Origin: JACVRW01 sp963728495
GTDB taxonomy: Bacteria > Actinomycetota > Thermoleophilia > Solirubrobacterales > Thermoleophilaceae
Assembly (NCBI GenBank): GCA_963728495.1
Contig: CAVSKI010000009.1
Span: 186,001-250,000 of the forward strand
DNA length: 64,000 bases
Direction of reading: 5' to 3'
A model generated the notes under the pieces. That model did no database searches, had not been told where the DNA came from, and saw only the letters and a program-made list of their open reading frames with translations. Positions 17,301 to 25,609 of the stretch are shown here, piece after piece. A program made the position numbers and the translations under genes. The number at the start of each line of letters is the position of its first letter. Positions within the stretch are counted from its first letter, which is position 1.

Positions 17301-18668
17301 GGCGGGCGAGCGTCGATCGGCTGGCGCGCGCCGCGAACACAGGCGATCGGCGGCCTGCGGCTGGTCCCGGCGCGGGAGCGCGTGCGCCGGCCCACGCTGG
17401 TGCGCCTGCGCTGGGGGCGCGACAACGCCACCCCCGCGCTGCGGGTCGGTGCGGGCGGTTTCGTGAACCTTCCTCGCCCCGTACGGGCGCGGTCGTTCGA
17501 GCTCGAGGTCCTCGACGCCGGCTTCGCGGCGGACGTCCCCGCCGCGCGGCGGCGCATCCGCGCTGTGGGAATCGCCGAAATCGAAGGCGTGCGCGGGCTT
17601 CCGGCGGTGCGCGGCGGGTCAGGCGAGCTCGCCGGCCGCTGCGGTGCGTTGAGTGCCCGGGTGGGTGCTCGGACGTTCCGGCTCGGGGTCACGGCAGGCC
17701 GCGCCGCGTTCGAGTCGGGCCGCCCGCTGCGGGCGCGCCAGTGCGGAGGCCCCGTGCGGCTGCCCGCGGGCGAACAGCGCCTTTCCACGAGGTCGGGAGC
17801 ATTTGCCTTCGACATCCTGCGCCTGACCTCGCCGGCGCCGGCCCCGGGGGCCCCGGACGCCGGCACGGGTGGGCGCGTTCTCGCCTCCGGAAGGCCCGGC
17901 CGGGGCCGCCTCGACGATGTGCGCTTGCGCGTTGACGGTCCCGCCTGGCTGGTGCTCGGCGAGGGCTACAACCGGGGGTGGCGCGCCTGGTGCGGCGAGC
18001 GCGACCTCGGGGCGCCGGAGCCAGTCGACGGCTACGCGAACGGCTGGCGGATCGATCGAGACTGCCGCAACGCCCGGTTTGCCTTCGCGCCCAACCGCAG
18101 CGCGGTGGTGGGCTACGCGGTGTCCCTGCTCGCCTGCCTGGCCTGTCTTGCCCTGGTGGTGGTCGATCCGCGCCGTCGCGCCCCGGCGTTGGCCGTGATG
18201 GAGGCCGGTGACCTGTCCGGCGGCGACAAGCCCGAGCGCTGGCCGCTCCTGCGCGCTCTGGCCGCCGCGCTCGCCGCGGGGTTGGTGGTGGCCTTCCTCT
18301 TCGGCCCCCTCGCGGGCGCGGCGGCGGCGCTCGGAGTCCTCGTGGTGCTGCGGAGCGCGGTGGGCGCCCGCGGGCTCGCGCTCGCCGGCGGCGCCCTGCT
18401 GGCGATCGTCGTTCCCGTGCTCTACCTGGTCCATCCCGCCGACGCCGAGCGCGCCAACAACGTGGCCTTCCCCGTCGAGCGAATCGCCGCCCATTGGGTG
18501 GCCGTCGCGGGGCTGATTGCGCTGCTCGCCGCGCTGCTCAGGACCCTGGCCGGCGCGCGCCCCGACCGCGGCCGGCCGGGTCGCAGGGCAGCTATGCTCG
18601 CCCGCGCTCGTGGACGAGAACGGCTACATACCCCTGGCGATCCGCCCGCGGACGGCGCGCGCCGTTGA
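14376..18668 (+). CDS. AftD-like (DUF3367) alpha-(1->3)-arabinofuranosyltransferase-type protein
   Basis: 1430 aa, about the size of mycobacterial AftD. The N-terminal ~430 residues form a GT-C membrane domain starting 'AQRPGLATSDTKIDLHVAP', with 'PMGPFFALGDLIGLGPWVVQ', hallmarks of the DUF3367 family. A large extracytoplasmic region (about 450-1200) includes at least two galactose-binding-like (discoidin-type) modules, around 'AALDGDPRTAWLAD' and 'ASRALDRDPASAWIGG'. Several C-terminal helices follow. In mycobacteria the family adds arabinofuranose branches from decaprenyl-phosphate-arabinose; whether this organism uses arabinose is unknown. A paralogue lies at 42541-46791. The 3' end overlaps the next methyltransferase gene. 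Confidence 0.85.
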   Translation: MPRLRRDTAIAAALGLVAYALAFAQRPGLATSDTKIDLHVAPGRFLADVASMWSDSGGLGQVQGGQTAGYLFPMGPFFALGDLIGLGPWVVQRLWLGTLLALGAWGTVRLLDALLTRRRGVAHVVAGLLVMVNPFVVVYANRTTVTLLATAVLPWLMLAVHRGARAPGWRWPAAFALLVTASGPGVNAAVTGLLLLGPALLLAYEAVYAGVPWRAVRAFALRAAPLTLLVSLWWLIPAWVQASYGTDFLPFTESSGTIWATTSASESLRLMGFWVSYLGVDYTVPLATWTDARTLLYSPAVVAATLIVPALALAGFVWTRRWRYGPFFLGLVLLALLVMIAGFPDGTPLRRGLTYAYNHFPSLRVLRTTYKAGPLVALSVACLAGVAAAEAWRRLRGTGRPALGRAAVAVLVVALIALAGWPLVTGRAQDPQISWEEIPRAWTASMQDLDRRLPPSSRALVLPGDLFDFHRWGGTVDSLAPALSRRPVAERSFTPYADLRATDLHWTVDALVHQRRLLPGQLPPLLALLGVRAVITPADDDPARGGAPQPADVARVLAEQPGLGRPSRRFGPVRPATAGPDELGPPVALPQVRRYDLPAARPLVRVEPRARQVIVDGSADALAAASAFGALPPGQVLRYAADVPVRELRALAARGADLIVSDSNRRRAFVSSSLVQNTGATLPSGQAPAEDGVILDPFGDGAAAQTVAVLRGVRSVEADFSPTVPQFPEHRPFAALDGDPRTAWLADTTLASGRWRLNVEFTRPRDVPYVDLVPYSDARGIVREVEIAGRRVRVRPGVNRIRLGLRRADGLSVRLSEVNRPESGAQGAGGIAELRIPGLRPAEELRLPRVTERALGGLDLDRSSLSYLFARTTGDDPYRRQLAHGPWSARDVRDRGDAERELRRAFALPVARSFRADAWVTVAADTPDDELDALAGYRGPVRATSSSRFQARPAWRASRALDRDPASAWIGGWVPGGRASIGWRAPRTQAIGGLRLVPARERVRRPTLVRLRWGRDNATPALRVGAGGFVNLPRPVRARSFELEVLDAGFAADVPAARRRIRAVGIAEIEGVRGLPAVRGGSGELAGRCGALSARVGARTFRLGVTAGRAAFESGRPLRARQCGGPVRLPAGEQRLSTRSGAFAFDILRLTSPAPAPGAPDAGTGGRVLASGRPGRGRLDDVRLRVDGPAWLVLGEGYNRGWRAWCGERDLGAPEPVDGYANGWRIDRDCRNARFAFAPNRSAVVGYAVSLLACLACLALVVVDPRRRAPALAVMEAGDLSGGDKPERWPLLRALAAALAAGLVVAFLFGPLAGAAAALGVLVVLRSAVGARGLALAGGALLAIVVPVLYLVHPADAERANNVAFPVERIAAHWVAVAGLIALLAALLRTLAGARPDRGRPGRRAAMLARARGRERLHTPGDPPADGARR

Positions 18669-19371
18669 GCTTCGCGGGCTGCGCCCCGTGGTGGGTGACT
18701 ACGCGCGCTTCGGAGTGGGTCTGCTCGCGGGGCTGCCCTGGTCTCGAGACGGTGAGCACGGAAGCTTCCGGTTCGCGGGCGATGAGTACGCCTACCTGTA
18801 CCACCGCCACAAGTTCACCTGGCTCACCGAACGCGCCGTCGAGGTACCGATCGCCCAGGCGATCGTCGAGCGCCATCGCGGGGCGCGGATCCTCGAGGTG
18901 GGCAACGTCCTCTCGCACTACCGGGCTGTCGACCACATCGTCGCCGACAAGTACGAGCGCGAGCCGGGGGTGGTCAACCGCGACGTGCTCGACCTCGCCG
19001 GCCTGGGCGAGTTCGACCTGGTGCTGGCCGTCTCCACCCTCGAGCACGTCGGGCGGGACGAGGAGCCGCGAGACCCCAATAAGGCCGTGCAGGCGGTCCA
19101 CGCTCTGCGTGCGCTGCTCGCGCCGGGCGGCCGGCTGGTGATGACCGTTCCCGTGGGCTACCACCTCGGGCTCGACGCGGCGCTCCGGGACGGCGACCTG
19201 GGTGCCGTGGGCCTGCGCGCCATGCGCCGCGAGCGCCTCGGACCGCATTGGCGCGAGGTGCCCGTCCAGAGCACTTGGGGCGCTTCGTACGACTTCCTCC
19301 TCTACTCCGCCCGAGCCGTCATCGTGGCGGAGTTCGACCCTGCCAGGAGCGCGAGCGCCGGCGCGACATGA
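18610..19371 (+). CDS. SAM-dependent methyltransferase
   Basis: 253 aa from the GTG at 18610, inside the end of the AftD-like gene. The region around 'RGARILEVGNVLSHY' is the SAM-binding loop. 'FDLVLAVSTLEHVGRDEEP' matches motif II of class I methyltransferases, and 'LLAPGGRLVMTVPVGYH' the following strand. The first ~70 residues are a preceding alpha/beta extension. It lies between the AftD-like and spermidine-synthase-like genes, a grouping also found on the opposite arm. A sugar O-methylation role fits the context but is inferred. Confidence 0.75.
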   Translation: MDENGYIPLAIRPRTARAVELRGLRPVVGDYARFGVGLLAGLPWSRDGEHGSFRFAGDEYAYLYHRHKFTWLTERAVEVPIAQAIVERHRGARILEVGNVLSHYRAVDHIVADKYEREPGVVNRDVLDLAGLGEFDLVLAVSTLEHVGRDEEPRDPNKAVQAVHALRALLAPGGRLVMTVPVGYHLGLDAALRDGDLGAVGLRAMRRERLGPHWREVPVQSTWGASYDFLLYSARAVIVAEFDPARSASAGAT

Positions 19372-19410
19372 CGGAACATTTCCTGAACTAGTCCGGCCCT
19401 CGAGGGTGAA

Positions 19411-19416
19411 TAGGAT
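19411..19416 (+). promoter_or_regulatory. Candidate -10 hexamer TAGGAT
   Basis: TAGGAT lies 8 bases before the ATG at 19425 in a 53-base gap after the methyltransferase. It could provide an internal promoter for the downstream operon. Confidence 0.4.
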
Positions 19417-19424
19417 TCGCCTCC

Positions 19425-21800
19425 ATGACCAACCGGCTGCCCGTGCGCGTGGGGCTGGGAGTCGGGCTGGTGGCCGGCTGCGTGCTCGCGCTTCAGGTGC
19501 TGCTGACGCGGCTGTTTTCGGCTGCGCTGTTCTACCACTTCAGCTTCCTTTCGATCTCGCTCGCCCTCCTCGGCGCCGGAGCCGGCGCGATCGCGGTCTA
19601 CGTTCGCCCGGCCTGGTTCGAGCGCCGCCCGCTGGAGCGGGAGCTGGCCTTCTGGTCGGTCGTGCTGGCCCTGCTGCTGCTGGTGGTCCCGCTGATCCTG
19701 GCGCGCCTCGACTTCGGCACGAGCGACAAGGTGACCCTGCGGTTCTCGGGGCTCCTTGCCCTCACGAGCGTCCTGACCACCTTTCTGTTCGCGGCGGCCG
19801 GCACGGTGATCGCGCTGGCCGTGCGCGCCTACGCCGCGAACATGTCGAGGCTGTACGCCTTCGATCTCGGGGGAGCCGCGCTCGGCGCGGTGGCGGTGGT
19901 CCCGCTCATGTGGGCGATCACCGTGCCGACGCTCGTGGTCGCGCTCGCGCCGGTGGCCGCCGTGGCGGCCCTGACGTTTCTCCGGGGCAGCCGGGACGGG
20001 CTCGGCGCCGCGGCCGCCGCAGCCCTGGTGCTGGGCGTGGTGGCCACGGTCCTAGCCGCCGCCACCAGCCTGTACGAGCCCGATCCGGCGGAGCAGGGGA
20101 GGCTCGTGTCCGACCGCTGGACGCCCATCAGCCGCGTGGTCGGCTTCGGCGGCAAGCCGAGCGATGACTTCACACGGCTGAACTACGACCGCGGCGGCGC
20201 TCCGGTGGCCCGCTACGAGCGCGGGGGAGCGATCCCGGACTGGCGTGACCTGGGGCTCGGGCCCCAATCGCTCGGCTACATCTTCGGTGGACGCGACCGG
20301 GCCCTCATCATCGGCGGCGGCGGCGGACGTGACGTGCTGAACGCGCTCAGCTCGGGCGTTCGCAAGCTCGACGTGATCGAGCTCAACCAGGCCATCGTCG
20401 ACACGGTCGACGACTCGCTCGCCGATTTCTCCGGCTCCCCCTACAGCCTGCCGCGCGTGTCCACGCGCGCCGGGGACGGGCGCTCGCGGCTGGCGGAGAC
20501 GGACGCCAAGTACGACGTGATCCACATCGGGTACGCGGACACCTTCTCCAACAGCTCGGGGCAGGCGTTCGCGCTGGCCGAGAACAACCTCTACACGGTC
20601 GAGGGCTTCGAGGAGTACTTCGAGCACCTGGGGCCGAACGGGGTGCTCGACGTCACGCGGCCGCACCACATGGTGGGCGACGAGGCGCTGCGGATCACCA
20701 TGCTCGCGCTGGAGGCCCTGCGGCGCCGTGGGGTCGAGAACCCCGAGCGCAACGTGGTGGTGGTGCTGGGGCAGGACATCCTCAGCCCGCTGTTCGGGAC
20801 GACGCTGGCGCGCAACCGGCCCTGGACGCGGGCAGAGCTCGATCGCCTGGAGAAGCTGGCGGGGCAGCGCGGCAAGGGCATCGCCTTCGCGCCCGGCGGG
20901 CCCTACCAGTTGGAGTGGGCCCAGCTGGCGAAGGCGTCGTCGCCTCAGGCGTTCTGCTCGAGCTACCGGCTCGATGTCTGCGCCCCCACCGACGACAAGC
21001 CGTTCTTCTACCAGATGCGCAGGCTCGGAGCGCTCGGCACCCAGGGCGCCGGCTACCTCTATGACGGAGCGGATCCCTTCCTGGTTCTGCTCGTGACCTT
21101 CGCCATCCTGACGTTCCTGTCGCTGGTCTTGGTGGCCGCGCCGCTGGTGCTGACGGCACGCGAGCAGCGCCCGCCGGTCGGCTCGCTCGCGTTCTTCGTG
21201 GCCATCGGCCTGGGCTTCCTGACCTTCGAGATCGCGCTGATCCAGCGTTTCGTGCTCTTCCTCGGCTTCCCCACCTACGCGCTGTCGGTGGTGCTCTTCG
21301 CCCTGCTGTTGTGGAGCGGGTTGGGCTCCCTGCTCGCCGGCCGGGCGCGCGACCCTCGCCGAGCGCTGACCATCGCCCTGACCGTGTCGTGCGTGGTCAT
21401 CGCCGCCAGCGCGTTCGGATTGCTGCCGCTGCTCGCCGCGCTGATCGACCTTCCCTTCTCCGTGCGCGTGGCGCTGACCGTGCTGCTGCTCGCGCCCGCG
21501 GGCATTCCGCTGGGAATGGCCATGCCGCTGGGGCTCGGCCGCCTGGCCGAGCTTCACCCGCAGGGGGTCGCCTGGGCCTGGGGGGTGAACGGGGTGGCGT
21601 CGGTCGTGGCCTCGGCCGGGGCGATCACGGTGGCGATCGTCGCCGGATTCCCGGCGGCGACCCTGGTGGCGCTGGCCTGCTATGCCGGCGCGCTCGCGCA
21701 CGCGGTCCTCGGCGCCTGGCCGCAGCGGGTGCCGGCGGACCGCCGCTACCGGCGAGCGACGCGTGAGTCGTCGGTGATACCCGACCCCGCCGAAGGCTGA
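19425..21800 (+). CDS. Membrane protein with a spermidine-synthase-like domain
   Basis: 791 aa. About six N-terminal helices, a soluble Rossmann domain (residues about 210-540) and about seven C-terminal helices. The soluble part resembles spermidine synthase: 'ALIIGGGGGRDVLNALSSG' near 295, 'LDVIELNQAIVD' with the acidic strand end, and 'GDGRSRLAE'. The spermidine-synthase catalytic motif D-S/T-x-D-P is replaced by 'GYADT', so aminopropyl transfer is unlikely. A paralogue of the same size sits at 35751-38114. The double membrane embedding and the setting between glycan genes suggest that it handles a membrane- or glycan-linked substrate, possibly using SAM. Function unknown. Confidence 0.75.
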   Translation: MTNRLPVRVGLGVGLVAGCVLALQVLLTRLFSAALFYHFSFLSISLALLGAGAGAIAVYVRPAWFERRPLERELAFWSVVLALLLLVVPLILARLDFGTSDKVTLRFSGLLALTSVLTTFLFAAAGTVIALAVRAYAANMSRLYAFDLGGAALGAVAVVPLMWAITVPTLVVALAPVAAVAALTFLRGSRDGLGAAAAAALVLGVVATVLAAATSLYEPDPAEQGRLVSDRWTPISRVVGFGGKPSDDFTRLNYDRGGAPVARYERGGAIPDWRDLGLGPQSLGYIFGGRDRALIIGGGGGRDVLNALSSGVRKLDVIELNQAIVDTVDDSLADFSGSPYSLPRVSTRAGDGRSRLAETDAKYDVIHIGYADTFSNSSGQAFALAENNLYTVEGFEEYFEHLGPNGVLDVTRPHHMVGDEALRITMLALEALRRRGVENPERNVVVVLGQDILSPLFGTTLARNRPWTRAELDRLEKLAGQRGKGIAFAPGGPYQLEWAQLAKASSPQAFCSSYRLDVCAPTDDKPFFYQMRRLGALGTQGAGYLYDGADPFLVLLVTFAILTFLSLVLVAAPLVLTAREQRPPVGSLAFFVAIGLGFLTFEIALIQRFVLFLGFPTYALSVVLFALLLWSGLGSLLAGRARDPRRALTIALTVSCVVIAASAFGLLPLLAALIDLPFSVRVALTVLLLAPAGIPLGMAMPLGLGRLAELHPQGVAWAWGVNGVASVVASAGAITVAIVAGFPAATLVALACYAGALAHAVLGAWPQRVPADRRYRRATRESSVIPDPAEG

Positions 21801-21808
21801 CCGGCTCC

Positions 21809-22744
21809 GTGGATTCCCCGCTGCTCTCGGTCGTGGTGCCCGTGCTCAACGAGGAAGCCAATCTTCCCGAGCTGCACGCGAGGCTGGTGGAGAGCCTGGG
21901 CGCCGAGCAGACCGAGTTCGAGGTCGTGTACGTCGACGACGGCTCGACCGATCGCTCCGTGGAGGTGATCGAGAGCTTTGCCGGCGAGGCCGGGGCGGAG
22001 ATCGTGCTGGTCAGGCTGTCGCGCAACTTCGGGATGGAGGTCGCGATGTCGGCGGGCCTCGACCATTCACGAGGCGCGTACGTGGCGCTCATGCACGCCG
22101 ACCTGCAGGACCCCCCGGAGCTCCTGCCCGAGATGCTGGCCACGGCCCAGCAGGGCGCGGATGTGGTCTACGCGCGCCGCATCGGCCGCGACGAGAGCGC
22201 CGTGAAGCGCATGCTGGCCACCGGCTTCTACGAGCTGATGCGCCGGATAGCCCGGGTCCCCTACCAGGGGCAGGCCGGCGACTTCCGCGTGCTCTCGCGG
22301 CGCGTGGTGGAAGCGGTCCAGAACATGCCCGAGCGGCGCCGTTTCTTGCGCGGCATGGTGGCCTGGGTCGGTTTCGAGCAGGTGCCGATCGAATACCAGC
22401 GTGCCGGGCGTCACGCCGGGCGAGGAGCCTCCTACCCCGCGCTCGGGCGCTTGGCGCTGGAGGCCATGACCGCCTTCTCCGACGTCCCGCTCCAGTTGGC
22501 CACCCTGTTCGGCACGTTCACCGCCGTGTTGAGCGCCCTCGGCGCGGTGGTGATCGCGGGGCTCACGCTCGTGAACGTGATCAGCATCAGCGTCTGGGTA
22601 TGGGTGCTGATCGCCGTGCTCTTCCTATCCGGAGTGCAGCTGATCACCGTGGGGATACTGGGCCGCTACCTGGCGCGGGTGCACGACGAGGTCCTGCGCC
22701 GGCCGCTGTACCTGGTCGACTCCGTCGAGCGCACCTCGAAGTGA
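21809..22744 (+). CDS. GtrB-type polyprenyl-phosphate glycosyltransferase (GT2)
   Basis: 311 aa with a GTG start 8 bases after the preceding stop. GT-A motifs: 'VVPVLNEEANLPELH', 'VDDGSTDRS', 'HADLQDPPELLPEML' (metal-binding DLQDPPE) and 'GDFRVLSRRVVE'. Two C-terminal membrane helices (about 230-290) and a short tail are the usual GtrB/ArnC arrangement. Such enzymes load a sugar from a nucleotide donor onto polyprenyl phosphate for later use on the outer face. It is the first gene of the tightly overlapping operon that includes heptose activation, and a heptose donor is possible but not proven. Confidence 0.85.
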   Translation: MDSPLLSVVVPVLNEEANLPELHARLVESLGAEQTEFEVVYVDDGSTDRSVEVIESFAGEAGAEIVLVRLSRNFGMEVAMSAGLDHSRGAYVALMHADLQDPPELLPEMLATAQQGADVVYARRIGRDESAVKRMLATGFYELMRRIARVPYQGQAGDFRVLSRRVVEAVQNMPERRRFLRGMVAWVGFEQVPIEYQRAGRHAGRGASYPALGRLALEAMTAFSDVPLQLATLFGTFTAVLSALGAVVIAGLTLVNVISISVWVWVLIAVLFLSGVQLITVGILGRYLARVHDEVLRRPLYLVDSVERTSK

Positions 22745-24360
22745 AGCCATGGAAGGGGCTGTGGCCCCTCGCGCTGTATGCGCTCTTCTCGTTCCTGCTG
22801 TTCGGATTGCCGATCGCCGATTCGCCGCGCGGCAGCATCATCGCGAGCGACGAGATCGACTCGAGCGTGTTCATGTGGTTCTACGGCTGGTGGCCGCATG
22901 CCCTGACCAACGGGCTCAACCCCTTCGTCACCTTCTACCAGTTCGTGCCCGAGGGCTTCAACCTGCAGTGGTCCACCTCCATGCCGCTGCCGAGCCTGTT
23001 GCTGTCCCCGGTCACGCTGGCGTGGGGCCCAGCGCTTTCGTGGAACATCATCCAGCTCGCGGCGCCGGCCCTGAGCGCCTGGACTGCCTTCCTCCTGTGC
23101 CGCTACGTCACGCGCGCGCTGTGGCCCTCACTCGCGGGCGGATACATCTTCGGCTTCTCTCCCTACATGCTCAGCCATCTCACGGGCGGGCCCTACCTGG
23201 CGCTGGTCTTCCTCCTGCCGGTGTTCGTGCTGCTCGTCCTGAAGTCGGTGCGGGGCGAGCTGCGTCAGTACGCGTTCGTGGTGGCCATGGTCGCCGCTCT
23301 CACCGCTCAATACCTCATCTCCATCGAGGTGCTGGCCACGTCCACGGTGTTCGGCGCCGTGGCCCTGGTCAGCGCGTTCCTGCTCTTTCGCGACGAGCGA
23401 TCCGGGCTGCTCGCGACGGCAAAGCTCCTGGTGGTGGCCTACGCCGCGATGGCGATCCTCGTCAGCCCCTTCCTCTATTACTTCTTCTTTGGGGACCATT
23501 ATCCGCCCGGGGCGACTTACTTCAGGGCCGACCTGACGTCCTTCTTCCTGCCCGCAGATTCGCTCACGGTCACCAAGAGCCATTCGTCCGACAACGTGTT
23601 CCGCGGGGCGGTGCTCGAGGCCTATCTGGGGATCCCGCTGCTGGTGTTGATGGCTGTGTTCTTCTGGCGCCGGCGCCGGAGCCGTTCGACATGGCTGCTG
23701 CTCATCTGCCTCGTGGTGCCCGCCACGGCCATGCTGGGCGAGAAGCTGATCGTGAGGGGCAGGTTGACGGAGATCCCGATGCCCTGGGCGCTGCTGGGGC
23801 GGCTACCGGTGCTCGAGCACGCGATAGCGGTTCGCTTCGCGCTCTTCGTCATCCTCACAGCCGCCATCATCGTCGCGCTCTGGCTCGTGCCCGGTGGCCT
23901 GGGCCGCTGGTTGTTGGTGGCGCTCGTGGTCATCTCCTTCCTGCCCGACCTGGGGAACCGGGCCTGGCAGACACCGATCCGCGACCCCGCGTTCTTCAGC
24001 ACAGACCGGTACCGCGCCTATCTGGAACCCGAGGATCACGTCCTCACGATTCCGGTGTGGGGACCGAACGAGCGATGGCAGGCGGAGACGAAGTTCGATT
24101 TCAAGCTCTCGGCCGGTTACCTGGGGAACCCGTTCCCGCCGAGCTACAGCCGCTATCCGAGTTGGGACACCTTCCTCACCGGCAAGCTGACCTCGAACTA
24201 TGCCGCCCAGCTACGCCGCTTCGTTCGCGACAAGCAGGTCACGGCCGTCGTGGTCGACAAGCGCAACCCCGGGCCCTGGGCCCGGCTCTTCGGAAGCCTC
24301 GGCGTGCGTCCACGGGATACCGGTGGAGTCCTGTTCTACCGGCTCCGCCCAGCCCCGTAG
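22741..24360 (+). CDS. GT-C-like/YfhO-like membrane protein
   Basis: 539 aa from the GTG at 22741 (GTGA overlap). About ten hydrophobic helices fill the first 430 residues. The first outward loop is acidic ('IIASDEIDSSVFMWFYGW'), similar to the GT-C active-site loop, followed by 'FYQFVPEGFNLQW'. The C-terminal ~110 residues form a soluble domain ending 'GGVLFYRLRP'. Large membrane proteins of this kind in glycan loci transfer sugars from polyprenyl-phosphate donors. Its position directly after a GtrB-type enzyme, with overlapping codons, supports a donor-maker/donor-user pair. Confidence 0.6.
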   Translation: MKPWKGLWPLALYALFSFLLFGLPIADSPRGSIIASDEIDSSVFMWFYGWWPHALTNGLNPFVTFYQFVPEGFNLQWSTSMPLPSLLLSPVTLAWGPALSWNIIQLAAPALSAWTAFLLCRYVTRALWPSLAGGYIFGFSPYMLSHLTGGPYLALVFLLPVFVLLVLKSVRGELRQYAFVVAMVAALTAQYLISIEVLATSTVFGAVALVSAFLLFRDERSGLLATAKLLVVAYAAMAILVSPFLYYFFFGDHYPPGATYFRADLTSFFLPADSLTVTKSHSSDNVFRGAVLEAYLGIPLLVLMAVFFWRRRRSRSTWLLLICLVVPATAMLGEKLIVRGRLTEIPMPWALLGRLPVLEHAIAVRFALFVILTAAIIVALWLVPGGLGRWLLVALVVISFLPDLGNRAWQTPIRDPAFFSTDRYRAYLEPEDHVLTIPVWGPNERWQAETKFDFKLSAGYLGNPFPPSYSRYPSWDTFLTGKLTSNYAAQLRRFVRDKQVTAVVVDKRNPGPWARLFGSLGVRPRDTGGVLFYRLRPAP

Positions 24361-24392
24361 ACCCGGGTTGGGCGTGCGAGACTGACGGCCAC

Positions 24393-25010
24393 GTGAGCGC
24401 CTCCGCGCACACCACCGAGTACCTCGCGGCCACCGCCAAGCTGGCCCGTGCGCTCGACGGCGAACAGCTCGACGCGATGGCGCGCGGACTAGCCCAGGTG
24501 CGGGCCAACGGCGGCCGGCTGTTCATACTCGGCGTGGGCGGCGGCGCGGGGCACGCCTCCCACGCGGTCAACGACTTCCGCAAGCTGTGCTCGCTGGAGA
24601 GCTATGCGCCCACCGACAACGTCTCGGAGCTGACCGCGCGCACCAACGACGAGGGCTGGGAGACCACCTACCGCGCGTGGCTGGAGGTGTCGCGCCTACG
24701 CGCGGAGGACGCCGTGCTGGTGTTCTCCGTGGGTGGCGGCTCACGCGAGCACAACGTGTCGGTGAACCTCGTGAACGCGCTCGAGGCCGCGCGCGAGGCG
24801 GGGGCGGGGATCTTCGGCGTGGTGGGAGCGCCCGGCGGCGCGCTCGGCGAGCTGGCCGACGTGGCCGTGCTGATCGATCCTCCCGCGTCGCTGCGAACTC
24901 CGCTCGTCGAGTCCTTCCAGGCCGTCGTCTGGCACGCGCTCGTCTCGCATCCCGAGCTGGCCGCGAAGCAGGGGCATTGGGAGATGCTCGCGGCACGCGA
25001 GCGTTCGTGA
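24393..25010 (+). CDS. gmhA: SIS-domain sugar-phosphate isomerase (GmhA-like)
   Basis: 205 aa with a GTG start. It has the SIS fold of sedoheptulose-7-phosphate isomerases: 'RLFILGVGGGAGHASHAVND' near residues 33-53, 'NDEGWETTY' and 'VLVFSVGGGSREHNVSVNLV'. GmhA converts sedoheptulose 7-phosphate to D-glycero-D-manno-heptose 7-phosphate. The next gene encodes a GmhB-like phosphatase (four-base overlap), then come a transaldolase and, four genes on, an HddA-like kinase, so heptose synthesis is the natural reading. SIS proteins are diverse and the symbol rests on context as well as motifs. Confidence 0.75.
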   Translation: MSASAHTTEYLAATAKLARALDGEQLDAMARGLAQVRANGGRLFILGVGGGAGHASHAVNDFRKLCSLESYAPTDNVSELTARTNDEGWETTYRAWLEVSRLRAEDAVLVFSVGGGSREHNVSVNLVNALEAAREAGAGIFGVVGAPGGALGELADVAVLIDPPASLRTPLVESFQAVVWHALVSHPELAAKQGHWEMLAARERS

Positions 25011-25609
25011 GCGCCCGCGCGGCGGTCTTCCTCGATCGCGACGGCGTGCTCAACGAGCTCGTGCCGGACCGCGAGTCGGGCCTCGCCGAGTCTCCCTTGA
25101 GCCCGGACGACGTGCGCCTCGCGGCCGGCGCCGCGGCCGCAGCCCGGCGGCTGCGCGAAGGTGGGTACGCCCTGGTCGGCGTGACCAACCAGCCGGCCGC
25201 GGCGAAGGGCCGGGTGGCCGTATCGCGCTTGGAGGAGGTGCAGGCCAGGTTGGTGGAGCTGCTCGCGGTCGAGGGCGTGGAGTTCGATGCCTGGCGCATG
25301 TGCCTGCACCATCCGGACGGGGTGGTGCCCGAGCTGTCAGGCCCCTGCGACTGCCGCAAGCCCGCGCCGGGCATGCTGGTCGACGCGGCCCGTGAGCTCG
25401 ATCTGGACCTGGAGCGGTCGTGGATGGTGGGGGACACCGACGCCGATGTCGAGGCCGGGCGCGCGGCGGGCTGCCGCACCGCGCTGATCCTCAACGCCGC
25501 CAGCGCGCACAAGCGCTCGAAGGAAGTCGGGGTAGACCTCGAGGGCCCCGATCTGGCCCATGTTTCCGCCTTGGTGCTGGGGTTTTCGAGCGCTAGGGTG
25601 GCCGGATGA
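25007..25609 (+). CDS. gmhB: D,D-heptose 1,7-bisphosphate phosphatase (GmhB-like, HAD family)
   Basis: 200 aa; the GTG overlaps the previous stop. HAD motifs: 'FLDRDGVLNE' (nucleophile Asp10 and acid/base Asp12), 'VGVTNQPAAAKG', and 'MVGDTDADVEAG' with the Mg-binding aspartates. The zinc loop typical of GmhB is present: Cys-x-His-His, then 'GPCDCRKP' (C-x-C). The enzyme removes the 7-phosphate from D-glycero-D-manno-heptose 1,7-bisphosphate, producing heptose 1-phosphate for nucleotide activation by the HddC-like enzyme at 32009. The ending (last ~25 residues) overlaps the transaldolase start by four bases. Confidence 0.85.
   Translation: MSARAAVFLDRDGVLNELVPDRESGLAESPLSPDDVRLAAGAAAAARRLREGGYALVGVTNQPAAAKGRVAVSRLEEVQARLVELLAVEGVEFDAWRMCLHHPDGVVPELSGPCDCRKPAPGMLVDAARELDLDLERSWMVGDTDADVEAGRAAGCRTALILNAASAHKRSKEVGVDLEGPDLAHVSALVLGFSSARVAG

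Noticed and set aside
20052..21701. 549-codon minus-strand open frame
   Set aside because: Antisense to the spermidine-synthase-like gene with a composition typical of shadow frames.
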